From a virus: DNA of 28,107 bases. This document shows, in pieces, positions 6,450 to 14,871 of the stretch. The notes beneath the pieces were generated by a model. It searched no databases, was not told the DNA's origin, and saw only the letters and a list, made by a program, of their open reading frames with translations. Position numbers and translations under genes: made by a program. The stretch covers positions 1 through 28,107 of the IMG/VR virus record IMGVR_UViG_3300036944_001199, one strand, 5' to 3'. The first letter of the stretch is position 1; each line of letters begins with the position of its first letter.

Positions 6450-8174
6450 ATGTCTGTATTTTTTAATGGGCAGCTTCTGGTTACGCCCACTACTGCTAGC
6501 GTGGTCAATGACGATGCAATGCAAAACCAGAATCTAACAGTTGGCAATGCTATTGCATATGTCGGCAAATCTACTGGCGGAACTCCTAAGACTGTTCTGC
6601 GTTTTGGTAGCCCGCAAGAAGCTAAAGATGTGCTAAGAAGCGGTGAATTGCTAACGGCTGTGCTTAAGGGTTTTTCTCCTTCGGCAGAAACAGGCGCCCC
6701 TTCAGTTATTAACGCGATCAGAATCAATCCGGCATTGCAATCGGCGCTAGTGCTTAGCGATGCATCTCCATCTGCAGTTATCAACCTTAAATCAGTTAAC
6801 TATGGATTAACTGACAATCAGATAAAACTTAAAATTGAAAGCGGAACATTAGCTGGTAAGAAGGTTACGGTGCAATCCGAGGCTTCTGGTTTATCAGCAT
6901 ATTCAGATAACGTTGGATTATCTGCATTTAACATCGTGTATACCGGTGCAGAAGAAACCGCAACGATTACAGTGACAGGAACAACAGCGGTAATTCATGC
7001 GCCGGCTGCAACTGTTCTTGAAACAATTGATCTATCTGTATTTAAAACAGTTGGATCTCTAGTGGATAAAATCAACACACTTGCTGGATTTAGTGCTACG
7101 GTCCTTAGTGGTAGCGAAAATAAACCAGCATTAAATGGCCTTGATTTTATTACTGCTCAGGACTGTAAAACTGCAGCATATGTTGTTAGAGCGGATCTGC
7201 AGGCTATTGTAGATTGGTTTAATCTTTACGCTGGCAATATTGTTATTGCAACTAGAGCTGAAAATGCTGGCACATTGCCCGCCAATATACCATTTACATA
7301 TTTGTCAGGCGGAACAGAAGGCACTACAACCAATACCGATTGGTCTGATGCCCTAACTGCGTTGCAAACTGAAGATGTGCAATGGGTATCGGCAATAACT
7401 GGCGATGAAGCTGTGCACTCAATGGTTGATGCTCACGTTAATTTTTGCTCGACAATTTTACGTAGAGAGCGTCGCGCTGTTTCAGGCCTAGCTGCCGCAT
7501 CAAGTGATACTGTGGCAATAGCGTCAGCTAAGACGCTTAATAGCCCAAGATCATCACTGGTTCATATTGGGTACTATGACAACGACCCAGTGACTGGTGC
7601 GCTGACTTTAATGCCGCCATATATGACTGCGGCGCTTATCGCTGCAATGTTCGCTGGCAGCAACCCTGGTACTCCGCTGACAAATAAAACTATGAGTGTT
7701 AAGGGCCTTGAACGAAAACTCCGCAACCCTACTGATACAGACCCACTGATCCTTGGTGGTGTGCTATGTGTAGAGGACACACAGGAAGGTTTTAAAGTTG
7801 TCCAGTCAATTAGCACTTGGCGCGGCAATAATAAATACAATCTAGTTGAACAATCGACTGGCGCGGCGCTTGATTTCACTGTTCGAAATGTTCGTCAGGC
7901 AGTGGATGTTCTACGTGGTCAAAAAGGTAATCCACTGCTACTCTCTCGAGCTATCAGCATTACTGATTCAACATTAAAAGAGTTAGCTAGATCGGAGCCA
8001 GAAGGGCCAGGTGTATTAGCTGGCGACGCAGAAAATCCCGCTTATCGAAATATCTCAGCCTCTCTTGAGGGTGACGTAACACGTATAGAGTTTGAGTGCT
8101 CACCAGTGGTGCCGAGCAACTACGTTTTAGTCACGGTTTATGCTAAACCGTATAGCGGAGCAGCTGCCTCATAG
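6450..8174 (+). CDS. Contractile tail sheath protein
   Basis: A 574-residue protein with SD GAGG before ATG 6450. The opening (VGNAIAYVGKSTGGTPKTVLRFGSPQEAKDVLRSGELLTAVLKGF) is the classic sheath start: a structural strand, then a phrase on turning data into a ring position. The middle has PFTYLSGGTEGTTTNTDWSDALTALQTEDVQWV, the common sheath GG.dG...dw..AL..L pattern. The C-terminal 150 residues contain a hinge/handshake region ending PVVPSNYVLVTVYAKPY. The protein polymerises around the tube and contracts to drive it into the host. It is followed directly by an intrinsic terminator. The length is usual for sheaths with an inserted domain between strands. Confidence 0.93.
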   Translation: MSVFFNGQLLVTPTTASVVNDDAMQNQNLTVGNAIAYVGKSTGGTPKTVLRFGSPQEAKDVLRSGELLTAVLKGFSPSAETGAPSVINAIRINPALQSALVLSDASPSAVINLKSVNYGLTDNQIKLKIESGTLAGKKVTVQSEASGLSAYSDNVGLSAFNIVYTGAEETATITVTGTTAVIHAPAATVLETIDLSVFKTVGSLVDKINTLAGFSATVLSGSENKPALNGLDFITAQDCKTAAYVVRADLQAIVDWFNLYAGNIVIATRAENAGTLPANIPFTYLSGGTEGTTTNTDWSDALTALQTEDVQWVSAITGDEAVHSMVDAHVNFCSTILRRERRAVSGLAAASSDTVAIASAKTLNSPRSSLVHIGYYDNDPVTGALTLMPPYMTAALIAAMFAGSNPGTPLTNKTMSVKGLERKLRNPTDTDPLILGGVLCVEDTQEGFKVVQSISTWRGNNKYNLVEQSTGAALDFTVRNVRQAVDVLRGQKGNPLLLSRAISITDSTLKELARSEPEGPGVLAGDAENPAYRNISASLEGDVTRIEFECSPVVPSNYVLVTVYAKPYSGAAAS

Positions 8175-8189
8175 CCTACAACCAAATAA

Positions 8190-8220
8190 AAAAAAGCGCC
8201 GTATGGCGCTTTTCTTTTTT
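8190..8220 (+). terminator. Intrinsic terminator after the sheath gene
   Basis: AAAAAAGCGCC (8190-8200), loop GTAT, GGCGCTTTTCTTTTTT (8205-8220): a GC-rich stem extended by A-T pairs and a T-rich tail. It separates the sheath unit from the tube unit, whose promoter motif begins 9 bases later. Confidence 0.88.
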
Positions 8221-8228
8221 GTTTCATA

Positions 8229-8244
8229 GTCGTGATGACAACAT
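8229..8244 (+). promoter_or_regulatory. Phage promoter motif copy (drives tail tube)
   Basis: GTCGTGATGACAACAT, a match to the motif with -10-like hexamer CAACAT. Predicted +1 at 8251 gives a 30-base leader with GAGGAAAA upstream of ATG 8281. Placed directly behind the sheath terminator. Confidence 0.7.
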
Positions 8245-8280
8245 TCGTTAGCATGCAAATCGTTTACTCGAGGAAAACAG

Positions 8281-8703
8281 ATGAAAACGAACTTAAAAAC
8301 CCGCACTGGCAACCGAATAGTTGTCGTGCTGGATGGAAAACAGGTCGGGCTTCTCCAATCTGTTCGCTCTAATGATGACTATAGCCCTGAACCTGCTAGT
8401 GGAATTGGCGATATTCACGTTCAAGAACACGTACCTACAATGGCTCGCCACACGCTAAGTGTCAGCGCAATGGTATTAAATAAAGGATCACTTATTTCTG
8501 CTGGCGTGGCTATGGAAAATGGCGATGCAGTGCTGCAGGGCCTTGTTTTTGACTTTGAGATGTTTGATAAAGACGACGGCAAACTGCTGCGTAAATATAT
8601 TGGCTGCTCTTACGCCTCTGGTGACATTGACGTGTCTAAACATGCTATTGTTATGCAAAGCGCCCAGTTTAATGCGTTAGACGTAGCTGGTGCCGGCGTT
8701 TAA
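8281..8703 (+). CDS. Tail tube protein
   Basis: A 140-residue protein immediately after the sheath, beta-rich throughout (NRIVVVLDGKQVGLLQSVRSND, ARHTLSVSAMVLN, LQGLVFDFEMFDK, KHAIVMQSAQFNALDVAGAGV). Size and place fit the small myovirus tube protein, which stacks in rings to form the inner tube that the sheath drives through the envelope. It has its own promoter motif and its own terminator, isolating it as a highly expressed single-gene unit with read-through into the chaperones. No motif unique to tubes is visible, so the call leans on position and size. Confidence 0.82.
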   Translation: MKTNLKTRTGNRIVVVLDGKQVGLLQSVRSNDDYSPEPASGIGDIHVQEHVPTMARHTLSVSAMVLNKGSLISAGVAMENGDAVLQGLVFDFEMFDKDDGKLLRKYIGCSYASGDIDVSKHAIVMQSAQFNALDVAGAGV

Positions 8704-8721
8704 AATTGACTTATTAACTGG

Positions 8722-8752
8722 CCGCTCTCATCCTATGACGAGCGGTTTTTTT
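8722..8752 (+). terminator. Intrinsic terminator after the tube gene
   Basis: CCGCTC (8722-8727) pairs with GAGCGG (8740-8745); TCAT/ATGA extend the stem with one bulged C; seven T follow (8746-8752). There is no new promoter motif before the chaperone gene at 8774, so read-through must supply the chaperones and tape measure. Confidence 0.82.
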
Positions 8753-8773
8753 ATTTATTATAAGGTCTGAATT

Positions 8774-9127
8774 ATGCGAGCTAGAAGCGAAAATGATTTT
8801 AATGTCACGGTGGAAGGGGTTGGTAATTTTGTTTTCGGTCGTAGAAAAATGCGAGATGAGATCAATATACAGGTTGAATACGCCTCACTGATCCAAGGAG
8901 TTGAGCCAACTGCATGGCTGCAAACAGTTTGTGGGTGGATCGCGGCATTTAAAGTGCTGATGGTTGCATGCCCCGAAAACTGGGATCTCGAAGAGATGGA
9001 CCCGCTAGATCAGGATACCTACTCCAACATGACGAAAGTCTATGACGCGCTTCGCGACAAGGAGCGGGAGTTTCGAAAAAAACCAGCAGAAACAGGCAAA
9101 GAACAGAGCAAAGAAACAGTATCTTAG
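8774..9127 (+). CDS. Tail assembly chaperone, short form (gpG-like)
   Basis: A 117-residue protein between tube and tape measure, the canonical position of tail-assembly chaperones. The N-terminal half has beta strands (NDFNVTVEGVGNFVFGRR); the middle is a helical region (MRDEINIQVEYASLIQGVEPTAWLQTVCGWIAAFKVLMVACPENWDLEEMDP); the C-terminus is very charged (KEREFRKKPAETGKEQSKE). In other phages such proteins coat the tape measure and recruit tube subunits and are not in the virion. The final charged stretch overlaps the start of a second frame that continues to the tape measure gene (see the slip site and the 9042-9341 entry). Confidence 0.75.
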   Translation: MRARSENDFNVTVEGVGNFVFGRRKMRDEINIQVEYASLIQGVEPTAWLQTVCGWIAAFKVLMVACPENWDLEEMDPLDQDTYSNMTKVYDALRDKEREFRKKPAETGKEQSKETVS

Positions 9128-9341
9128 TTATGAGTTTTGGTTTAGGCAGCACTATAAATTAACTGAAAACGATCCTAGATATCTGGATATGACGCTAGAG
9201 CAAATCATGGAAGATTACTGGTCATATCAATATTTTAACAACCCTAAAATGGTTGAAGAAATAGAAGATGAGGATTTTGATCAGGATGATATATTGAAAT
9301 TGATGGAACAATTCCCCGACGACTGGCAGGAAATGATATGA
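9042..9341 (+). CDS. Tail assembly chaperone frameshift extension (gpT-like)
   Basis: This frame is +1 (equivalently -2) relative to the 8774 gene and has no SD of its own; its ATG at 9042 lies inside the upstream gene. The likely product is a fusion of the first 100 residues of the 8774 protein with 88 residues read from about 9075 to the TGA at 9339-9341, about 188 residues in all. The extension is acidic (DYWSYQYFNNPKMVEEIEDEDFDQDDILKLMEQFPDDWQEMI), as is usual for the T-part. It ends in an ATGA overlap with the tape measure gene. The alternative, separate translation from 9042, is unlikely because of the missing SD. Confidence 0.7.
   Translation: MTRFATRSGSFEKNQQKQAKNRAKKQYLSYEFWFRQHYKLTENDPRYLDMTLEQIMEDYWSYQYFNNPKMVEEIEDEDFDQDDILKLMEQFPDDWQEMI
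9071..9083 (+). other. Probable translational slip site in the chaperone pair
   Basis: TTTCGAAAAAAAC (9071-9083). Two mechanisms fit the required frame. A +1 slip at TTT-C lets the tRNA-Phe move to TTC, with a rare CGA codon waiting, giving GAA next. A -2 slip on the seven-A run lets tRNA-Lys re-pair perfectly. A -1 slip is excluded because the extension frame is not -1. Confidence 0.6.
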
Positions 9342-12280
9342 CAATAAAAATAGGCGTGCAGGCGTTCTTTGACTCTCAAGGTGTAACTAATGAGATCAAT
9401 AAGCTTGGAAAAACTATTGCACAAGCTAATAAGGCCAAATTTGATCCTGTCCCTGTCGGCGCCATCAAAAACATGGACGAAATTGAAAAGAGGTTTCAAA
9501 AACTTCTGCAATTAAATCGTGAAATGGCAAGAAGGGTAAAGGTCTCGGGGCAAAGTGGGACTAATTTTGTCGATCTTGACTGGGGAAAATTGTACGACAA
9601 CGATAAAACTAAATCTGCCAAAATGGCTCAGGCATTTCAGTTTGTCACTGGAACCAATTTTTCAGGTCAAAAAAATGCTAGCTCAGACTCTGGATTAGGT
9701 AATGCTGCAAAAAACGCCGCTGCTAGGGCCGCTCAGGCCGGACTAGGGGCAGCTAATGGCGCCACTGGCGGCGTTGGTAACGTCGCCAGTGGCGCGATTG
9801 GAAAGGGAATGTCAGCTGGGTTTGGCGCGGGGTTGATGGGCCTTGTCGGCGGGGTGATGGCCCTAGGAGTATCTAAAATTGTTAGCTCAGTAACTGAGAA
9901 AATGGGTGAGGCAGAAGCTAACTCCATTGCTAACGACAGGCTAAAGCGGGTTATAGGAGATGTATCCGTTTCGTTCGAAGCCCTCGAGTCATCGGTACGG
10001 TCTGCCGCCGATCAAAATCACGTTTTATATAGTGAAGGAGCAAAGTTAACCTCTGAATTCTCAAAACTAGCAAATATTAAGGCAGATGAATATAAAACTG
10101 TAGCAGGCGAGGCCGGAGTAGGGATCGGCTTATCCAGATCATTAGGCATTGACTCTAGCAATGGAGTTAACGCCCTTGGCGTCATGCGCGGTGTTGGCAT
10201 AACAAAAAATGACCAAGATACTCGCCGCATGGCTCTCCTGATAGGTGAGACTATAGGTAAATCTGATGCGTTTTCAAAATCGGCTGAGGTAATGGATGCT
10301 ATCTCAGGCTATGCCGCTATTCAAACAAAATTATCTCTCAGCGCCGCTAATGTGGGTGGGTATGCTGGGCTTCTCTCTGGAATGATTAGCAGCGGAACAG
10401 CTGGGCTGGATCCGTCAAACTCTGCCAATATTTTAAGCAAAATAGTGTCAACATTACAGCAAGGTGGCGGCGCTGGTGAAGCTAGTCAATTTTTCTCATC
10501 TATCGTATCTGAGAGAAACGGATTAAACCCAATTGCCGGATCTGTTTGGCGGGAAAGCCCACTTTCATCATCAAAAGAGGCATTTGGAGGTGATACCGCT
10601 GTTGGTAAATACCTATCCAAGCGCGGAGTGAAGTTGCCGGGAGCCGAAGGCGGCAGTTTTTATGGTCAGACGTTAGACTTATTGAAGCAACAATACAAGG
10701 ATCCTTGGATGCTGTTAGAGGCGTCATCTCGTCACCTGGGGATTAGTAAAGGCCAAGCGGCCGCGATGATCGATATTGAGCCTAAAAAAATGGGCGAGCT
10801 AGAAGGCCGGCTGGGTAAAGATTTCGATCTTAGCCAGCTTAAAGGCGAATCTATTGCTACCATGGGAAGAATTATCACTGGGGATAAAAACACGTTTAAT
10901 TCCGTCGCTGGTGACTTACGTAGCCGTACAGGTTCAGAAGGGCTCAGCACTGCTGAGCGTCAAAAACTTGATGATACTATGGCTAATGGTAGCGACGATG
11001 AGATAAAAGACCTCCTGCTATCATTTACGGCAACTAGAGGGCAAGAGCAAACTCAGGGTAAAGATATTCACGACAGCAAAGTTGCTTTAGATAACGTTAA
11101 AACATTAATGGCTAGCCAACTAATTCCATTAACTCAAGATATGCGCGCTGGGATTCTATATTTGGCTGGCAAAGATGATGGGCTTAGCGGGGTTGAGGTT
11201 CTTAATAAAATTGCGGAAGCAGAATCAAAATCAAGGGTTTCTAGGATAGAAAGGACCGCCGAGCAGGAAAAAGCTAATGCCAAAACAGACTATCAAAAAC
11301 AAATGGATGAGATGGCTCTTGATCCAAATAATAAAAAAATTGGCAGCAAGGATTGGTTTATTGATTATCAAGAAAAAGTAAAAAAAGGCACAGCTACAGA
11401 AGAAGATAAAAGAAATTACCTTGATAAATTTGAAAGCAGACGTTGGTCAGGAGGTCCGCAGGCTGTCTATGAAGATCACGGTGTAAAAGCCAATGAGTTA
11501 AAAAAAGAATTGGAGAGTAAACGCCGTCAAATTGAAGAAAACGCTAAAGCCTTAATAGAAAAAGAAGGTTTGCGGTTGGGCGTTGAAAAGATCAGCATTG
11601 ATAAAGCTGAGTCTGTCAGACTTCAGCAGCAGCAAGTGCCAGAAAAAAAGACTAATGACACTCAAAGTCTTAATTCATCAAGCAGAAATCCTCCAGAGTC
11701 GATTGCGAAACCATTTGGCGGTGCCAGTGACCCTGAGCTAATGAAAATGGTTCATGAGGCTGAGAAAGAAATAGGCGCACCTAAGGGGTTCCTGTGGGCT
11801 CAAATGGGCGTCGAAAGCGATTACCGATTAGATGCCAAAAGTGGCGCAGGAGCTCAAGGCCTAGCTCAAGTGATGCCATCAACATTGTCAAATCTTAATG
11901 AAAGAACTGGTAAGAATTTAGATCCATATGATAAAAATGATGCTGTATTTATTCAGAAAGAGCTAATGAAAGAGAATTTTAACAAATTCAAAAATTGGGA
12001 TGATGCAGCACGAGCATACAATGGGGGATGGTCTCCAGATAAATGGGCAAATAAAGAGACTCGTGAGTATGTTCCAAAAATAAAAGAGCGAATGAGGGAA
12101 GGCACTCCTATTGAGGCTTCACCGGCAGAGCGCCAGAGTAACGATCCTCAGCGATTTGTTATTGATGCATCACCAATTGAAATTATACACAGAAATGAAC
12201 GCGGGCAGCAGGTAATGCCTAGTCAGTCATTAACAACGACGATTAGACCAGCTGCACCATTCGGAACAGCGAGGGCGTGA
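9338..12280 (+). CDS. Tape measure protein with lytic transglycosylase (SLT) domain
   Basis: A 980-residue protein starting in an ATGA overlap with the chaperone extension, with SD CAGGAAATGAT. It sets tail length and helps DNA pass the envelope. Residues about 120-200 are Ala/Gly-rich and hydrophobic (GFGAGLMGLVGGVMALGV) and could enter the membrane. Residues 600-780 are long charged helices. Residues about 795-920 are an SLT lytic transglycosylase: GVESDYRLDAKSGAGAQGLAQVMPSTL with catalytic Glu826, then AARAYNGGWSP and the terminal helix. The tail can therefore cut peptidoglycan when DNA is injected. By the usual rule of about 1.5 angstroms per residue, subtracting the enzyme domain, I would expect a tail of roughly 120-145 nm (inference). 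Confidence 0.92.
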   Translation: MTIKIGVQAFFDSQGVTNEINKLGKTIAQANKAKFDPVPVGAIKNMDEIEKRFQKLLQLNREMARRVKVSGQSGTNFVDLDWGKLYDNDKTKSAKMAQAFQFVTGTNFSGQKNASSDSGLGNAAKNAAARAAQAGLGAANGATGGVGNVASGAIGKGMSAGFGAGLMGLVGGVMALGVSKIVSSVTEKMGEAEANSIANDRLKRVIGDVSVSFEALESSVRSAADQNHVLYSEGAKLTSEFSKLANIKADEYKTVAGEAGVGIGLSRSLGIDSSNGVNALGVMRGVGITKNDQDTRRMALLIGETIGKSDAFSKSAEVMDAISGYAAIQTKLSLSAANVGGYAGLLSGMISSGTAGLDPSNSANILSKIVSTLQQGGGAGEASQFFSSIVSERNGLNPIAGSVWRESPLSSSKEAFGGDTAVGKYLSKRGVKLPGAEGGSFYGQTLDLLKQQYKDPWMLLEASSRHLGISKGQAAAMIDIEPKKMGELEGRLGKDFDLSQLKGESIATMGRIITGDKNTFNSVAGDLRSRTGSEGLSTAERQKLDDTMANGSDDEIKDLLLSFTATRGQEQTQGKDIHDSKVALDNVKTLMASQLIPLTQDMRAGILYLAGKDDGLSGVEVLNKIAEAESKSRVSRIERTAEQEKANAKTDYQKQMDEMALDPNNKKIGSKDWFIDYQEKVKKGTATEEDKRNYLDKFESRRWSGGPQAVYEDHGVKANELKKELESKRRQIEENAKALIEKEGLRLGVEKISIDKAESVRLQQQQVPEKKTNDTQSLNSSSRNPPESIAKPFGGASDPELMKMVHEAEKEIGAPKGFLWAQMGVESDYRLDAKSGAGAQGLAQVMPSTLSNLNERTGKNLDPYDKNDAVFIQKELMKENFNKFKNWDDAARAYNGGWSPDKWANKETREYVPKIKERMREGTPIEASPAERQSNDPQRFVIDASPIEIIHRNERGQQVMPSQSLTTTIRPAAPFGTARA

Positions 12281-12283
12281 TAA

Positions 12284-13816
12284 GTGCTATCATTAAAAGA
12301 TGCGAAGCCTCAGATAAGCCTGAGGCTGTATAAAACGATCAGTAGAAAAACTATTGATGGCAATAAAGCTGTCTCTGCTCGCTATCAAGGCAAGGATGCC
12401 TATATTGATTTGACGCCTTTTTTGGGCGACGGTTCCAGTGTAACTACTACAAAAAGCGTTCGCGAACCTGCGGGTGCGTTCGCTATCACTTTTTCAGATC
12501 AACCTCAGGTTTCTAGCGGTATAGAGCAACAGTCAATGATCAAGGCGCTTGAGTCGATTTACGGGCTCGTCGAGCCAATGGATATGATAGAGATCAGAAT
12601 GTGGGGCGGCGTAGGCCCATGGGCCTCTGGTAAGCCGTACCCAATTAAGATGAGAGGATTTGTCTCTAAAGTCAGCCGCGGTATGGGTATGGGGCAAAAT
12701 GGGCAGCCATCTCGCACTGTGTCTATTTCAGGCCAAGATTACGGAAAGTTATGGCAAATGTATCAGGTTTTGTATTTACGAGCGTATGACGGATCCTCGC
12801 CGTATTTGACAGCCTACAATATGTTTGAAAAATTTGGCATTCAAGCGACCAATGTTCTTAAATCATCTGATTATATTAAGCTTTTGATTGATAAAATAAT
12901 CAATCCTTTTATGGCTGATTTTATACCTGATAATTCGCCGATGCCTAGGTCAATAAAAACAGAAACCTCAATATCAGTTAAGCATGGTGTGATAAATGGG
13001 GGCTATCAAAGTGCACAGGGATCGCTTTATGACCTAGCTAAGTTATACGGTGACGTAGGCGTTTGGAATGAGCTCTACACCGAGGATCGAAATGACGGCG
13101 TTCACGTCGTGTATAGGTCAGTGCCGGCTATGAATATCAGTAAGTCTGAGGGGGTTGATTCTAGCCTGATTCAAGACGATGCCATTATGCCAAATTATGT
13201 GAACATTCCTGATTATTACATATCATCAATGGAGTGTTCCCGTTCTGATGATAATGTGGCTAACTTTTTTTGGGTTAACAATCAAAAGTATGATTTAATT
13301 GATGATATTTATAGGAAACTATTTGCTGTTCAAGCTGACAAGGTTAGCCTGAACGATCACCCAAACTCTGCTGTAAAGTATTACGGCATTAGGCCAATGT
13401 ACTCTGAGACAAATCAGGGTGATGATGCAACAATAACAGAGTCAGGCGGACAATTAGCGGATCAGCAGGATAATCGCAGCAATCAAACAGAGGCGTGGAT
13501 CGACAATCGTAGACGCATTATGATGGACATTAACAAAGACAATGTTGTGCTTGAAAATGGAACCTGCAGCGTTAAGGGCGGGCAAATGAGAGCTGACGGA
13601 ATTGAACACTTGAAAGCTGGTGATTATGCTAAATTTCAAATTGGTGCTATGGAATATAGCGCTTACATAGTTCAAATAGTTGATGAGTTTATGCCATTTC
13701 AAAGCTACACGGCTAAATTGACGTTTGAGCGAGGAATGGGGTTTGTAACCAGATCTGGAATGGAAGGCGGGCGCCAATCGCCATGGCTAGCAGAGCAGGC
13801 TATTAGGAGAAGTTAA
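12284..13816 (+). CDS. Baseplate hub protein (gpD/gp27-like)
   Basis: A 510-residue protein starting at GTG 12284 with GAGGG eight bases upstream, 3 bases after the tape measure stop. The N-terminal half has beta strands around LTPFLGDGSSVTTTKSVREPAGAFAITFSDQP and IEIRMWGGVG-PYPIKMRGFVSKVSRGMG, ending with VSISGQDYGKLWQMYQV, a pattern typical of gpD/XkdQ-type hubs (tail tube-like barrels). The C-terminal part includes the strand IEHLKAGDYAKFQIGAMEYSAYIVQIVDEFMPFQSYTAKLTFERG, also common to hub proteins. It sits directly before the spike gene, where hubs are found, and probably carries the spike trimer. Confidence 0.82.
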   Translation: MLSLKDAKPQISLRLYKTISRKTIDGNKAVSARYQGKDAYIDLTPFLGDGSSVTTTKSVREPAGAFAITFSDQPQVSSGIEQQSMIKALESIYGLVEPMDMIEIRMWGGVGPWASGKPYPIKMRGFVSKVSRGMGMGQNGQPSRTVSISGQDYGKLWQMYQVLYLRAYDGSSPYLTAYNMFEKFGIQATNVLKSSDYIKLLIDKIINPFMADFIPDNSPMPRSIKTETSISVKHGVINGGYQSAQGSLYDLAKLYGDVGVWNELYTEDRNDGVHVVYRSVPAMNISKSEGVDSSLIQDDAIMPNYVNIPDYYISSMECSRSDDNVANFFWVNNQKYDLIDDIYRKLFAVQADKVSLNDHPNSAVKYYGIRPMYSETNQGDDATITESGGQLADQQDNRSNQTEAWIDNRRRIMMDINKDNVVLENGTCSVKGGQMRADGIEHLKAGDYAKFQIGAMEYSAYIVQIVDEFMPFQSYTAKLTFERGMGFVTRSGMEGGRQSPWLAEQAIRRS

Positions 13817-14649
13817 TGTTACGTCTTGGCGTTGTTGTAGAAACCCACTCAAGGGATAATGCTGTTGATCTCGTCATGACTGACGACGGAGCCAGACTGG
13901 TAGGCGTCCAAATCATGTCACTGGGTGCGAGCAATAGAACTGGCACAGTTGACCTGCCTGAAATTAAAGCAAAGCCTGACAAGTGGGACGTAACCAAAAG
14001 AAATGCTGATGATGAACAGGATTTGCTTGCTATCGTCGGTACGCTAGGCCGCAATCCGATCGTGATGGGGTTTATTTTCCCTCAATTAAATCAGATGCTA
14101 TTTGAGGACGGCAAACTTCGGCTGTATCGTCACCAGTCAGATGTTATGACAACAATTGATGGCGATGGCAATTTTCAGTATGACCACCCAGGCGGCGCTT
14201 TTATTCGAATAGCTGAAGATCCTGATCATGCAACTTTTACTAAGAAAAATGTTGATAAAAGCCTAGCAACAAACAGAAATTCAAATAGAAAAGTGCACGT
14301 TAGAATAGAGTTGGCTGAGCAGATGGTACAGCTGACATTGACCCCTGACGGTGATGCCAGCCTTAAAATAAAACGTAACTTGTTGATTGAAGCGGAAGGT
14401 AAGGCAGACATAAAAGTTACAGGTAACATGACGGCAGAGGTCGGCGGAAATATGTCTGCCACCATTGCAGGCACTACTACAGTGCAGAGCGAAGGGACTG
14501 CCACGATAAATTCAGATGGAGATGTGTTGGTAAACGCAACAAACATTAAGCTAAATAATGGCGCTGGCGTAGTCACAGGGGCTCACATTTGTCAGTACAC
14601 AGGTTCGCCTCACAGCGATTGCAGTAGCACTGTATTTGCGGAGAAATAA
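13816..14649 (+). CDS. Baseplate central spike (gpV/gp45-like)
   Basis: A 277-residue protein starting with a TAATG overlap with the hub gene and an AGGAGA SD. Residues 1-100 fit the OB-fold that binds the hub (RLGVVVETHSRDNAVDLVMTDDGARLVGVQIMSLG, then LGRNPIVMGFIFPQLNQ). Residues about 160-255 are short repetitive strands (IKRNLLIEAEGKADIKVTGNMTAEVGGNMSATIAGTTTVQSEGTATINSDGDVLVNATNIKLNN), a triple-stranded beta-helix. The end, GAHICQYTGSPHSDCSSTVFAEK, has spaced His and Cys residues where P2- and Mu-type spikes bind a metal ion at the tip. The protein pierces the outer membrane as a trimer. Recognition is strong. Confidence 0.9.
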   Translation: MLRLGVVVETHSRDNAVDLVMTDDGARLVGVQIMSLGASNRTGTVDLPEIKAKPDKWDVTKRNADDEQDLLAIVGTLGRNPIVMGFIFPQLNQMLFEDGKLRLYRHQSDVMTTIDGDGNFQYDHPGGAFIRIAEDPDHATFTKKNVDKSLATNRNSNRKVHVRIELAEQMVQLTLTPDGDASLKIKRNLLIEAEGKADIKVTGNMTAEVGGNMSATIAGTTTVQSEGTATINSDGDVLVNATNIKLNNGAGVVTGAHICQYTGSPHSDCSSTVFAEK

Positions 14650-14651
14650 AC

Positions 14652-14849
14652 ATGGCTCTTAACGCCTCAACACTAGAAGCACTAATTATACAAAAACTAA
14701 ACGCTGCAGGGATTGTGACTATTGGTCAGCACGCAAAAGCACAAGTTATGGCAAAGGCTATAGCAGAGGCGGTTGTTGAACATATTAAGGCTGAAGCAAA
14801 AGCCAACGTGACCGGCGGAGACTCATCTGGACAATGGCCAATTATATAG
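14652..14849 (+). CDS. Small baseplate-region protein
   Basis: A 65-residue Ala-rich protein with SD GGAGA before ATG 14652. It is a predicted helix (LEALIIQKLNAAGIVTIGQHAKAQVMAKAIAEAVVEHIKAEAKANV) with a flexible Gly/Ser tail ending GQWPII. A small gene of this kind follows the spike in many myovirus clusters and may be a spike-associated or assembly factor, but its role is not known from the sequence. It ends one base before a copy of the promoter motif. Confidence 0.68.
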   Translation: MALNASTLEALIIQKLNAAGIVTIGQHAKAQVMAKAIAEAVVEHIKAEAKANVTGGDSSGQWPII

Positions 14850-14865
14850 GTCGTGATGCCAGAAT
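14850..14865 (+). promoter_or_regulatory. Phage promoter motif copy (drives 14872 gene, leaderless)
   Basis: GTCGTGATGCCAGAAT, a full match, with hexamer CAGAAT close to the sigma70 -10 consensus. Predicted +1 is 14872, the A of the ATG start itself. There is no SD in front of this ATG. Confidence 0.7.
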
Positions 14866-14871
14866 AAAAAT

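Noticed and set aside
9042-9044. Independent start of the chaperone extension
   Set aside because: No SD and it begins within the first chaperone; frameshift is more likely.
14058-14070. GATCGTGATGGGG as another promoter motif copy
   Set aside because: Inside the spike gene, and it lacks the CANAMT half.
13454-14576. Minus-strand open frames opposite the hub and spike genes
   Set aside because: Antisense shadows of well-recognised plus-strand genes, with low-complexity or Cys/Ser-rich translations.
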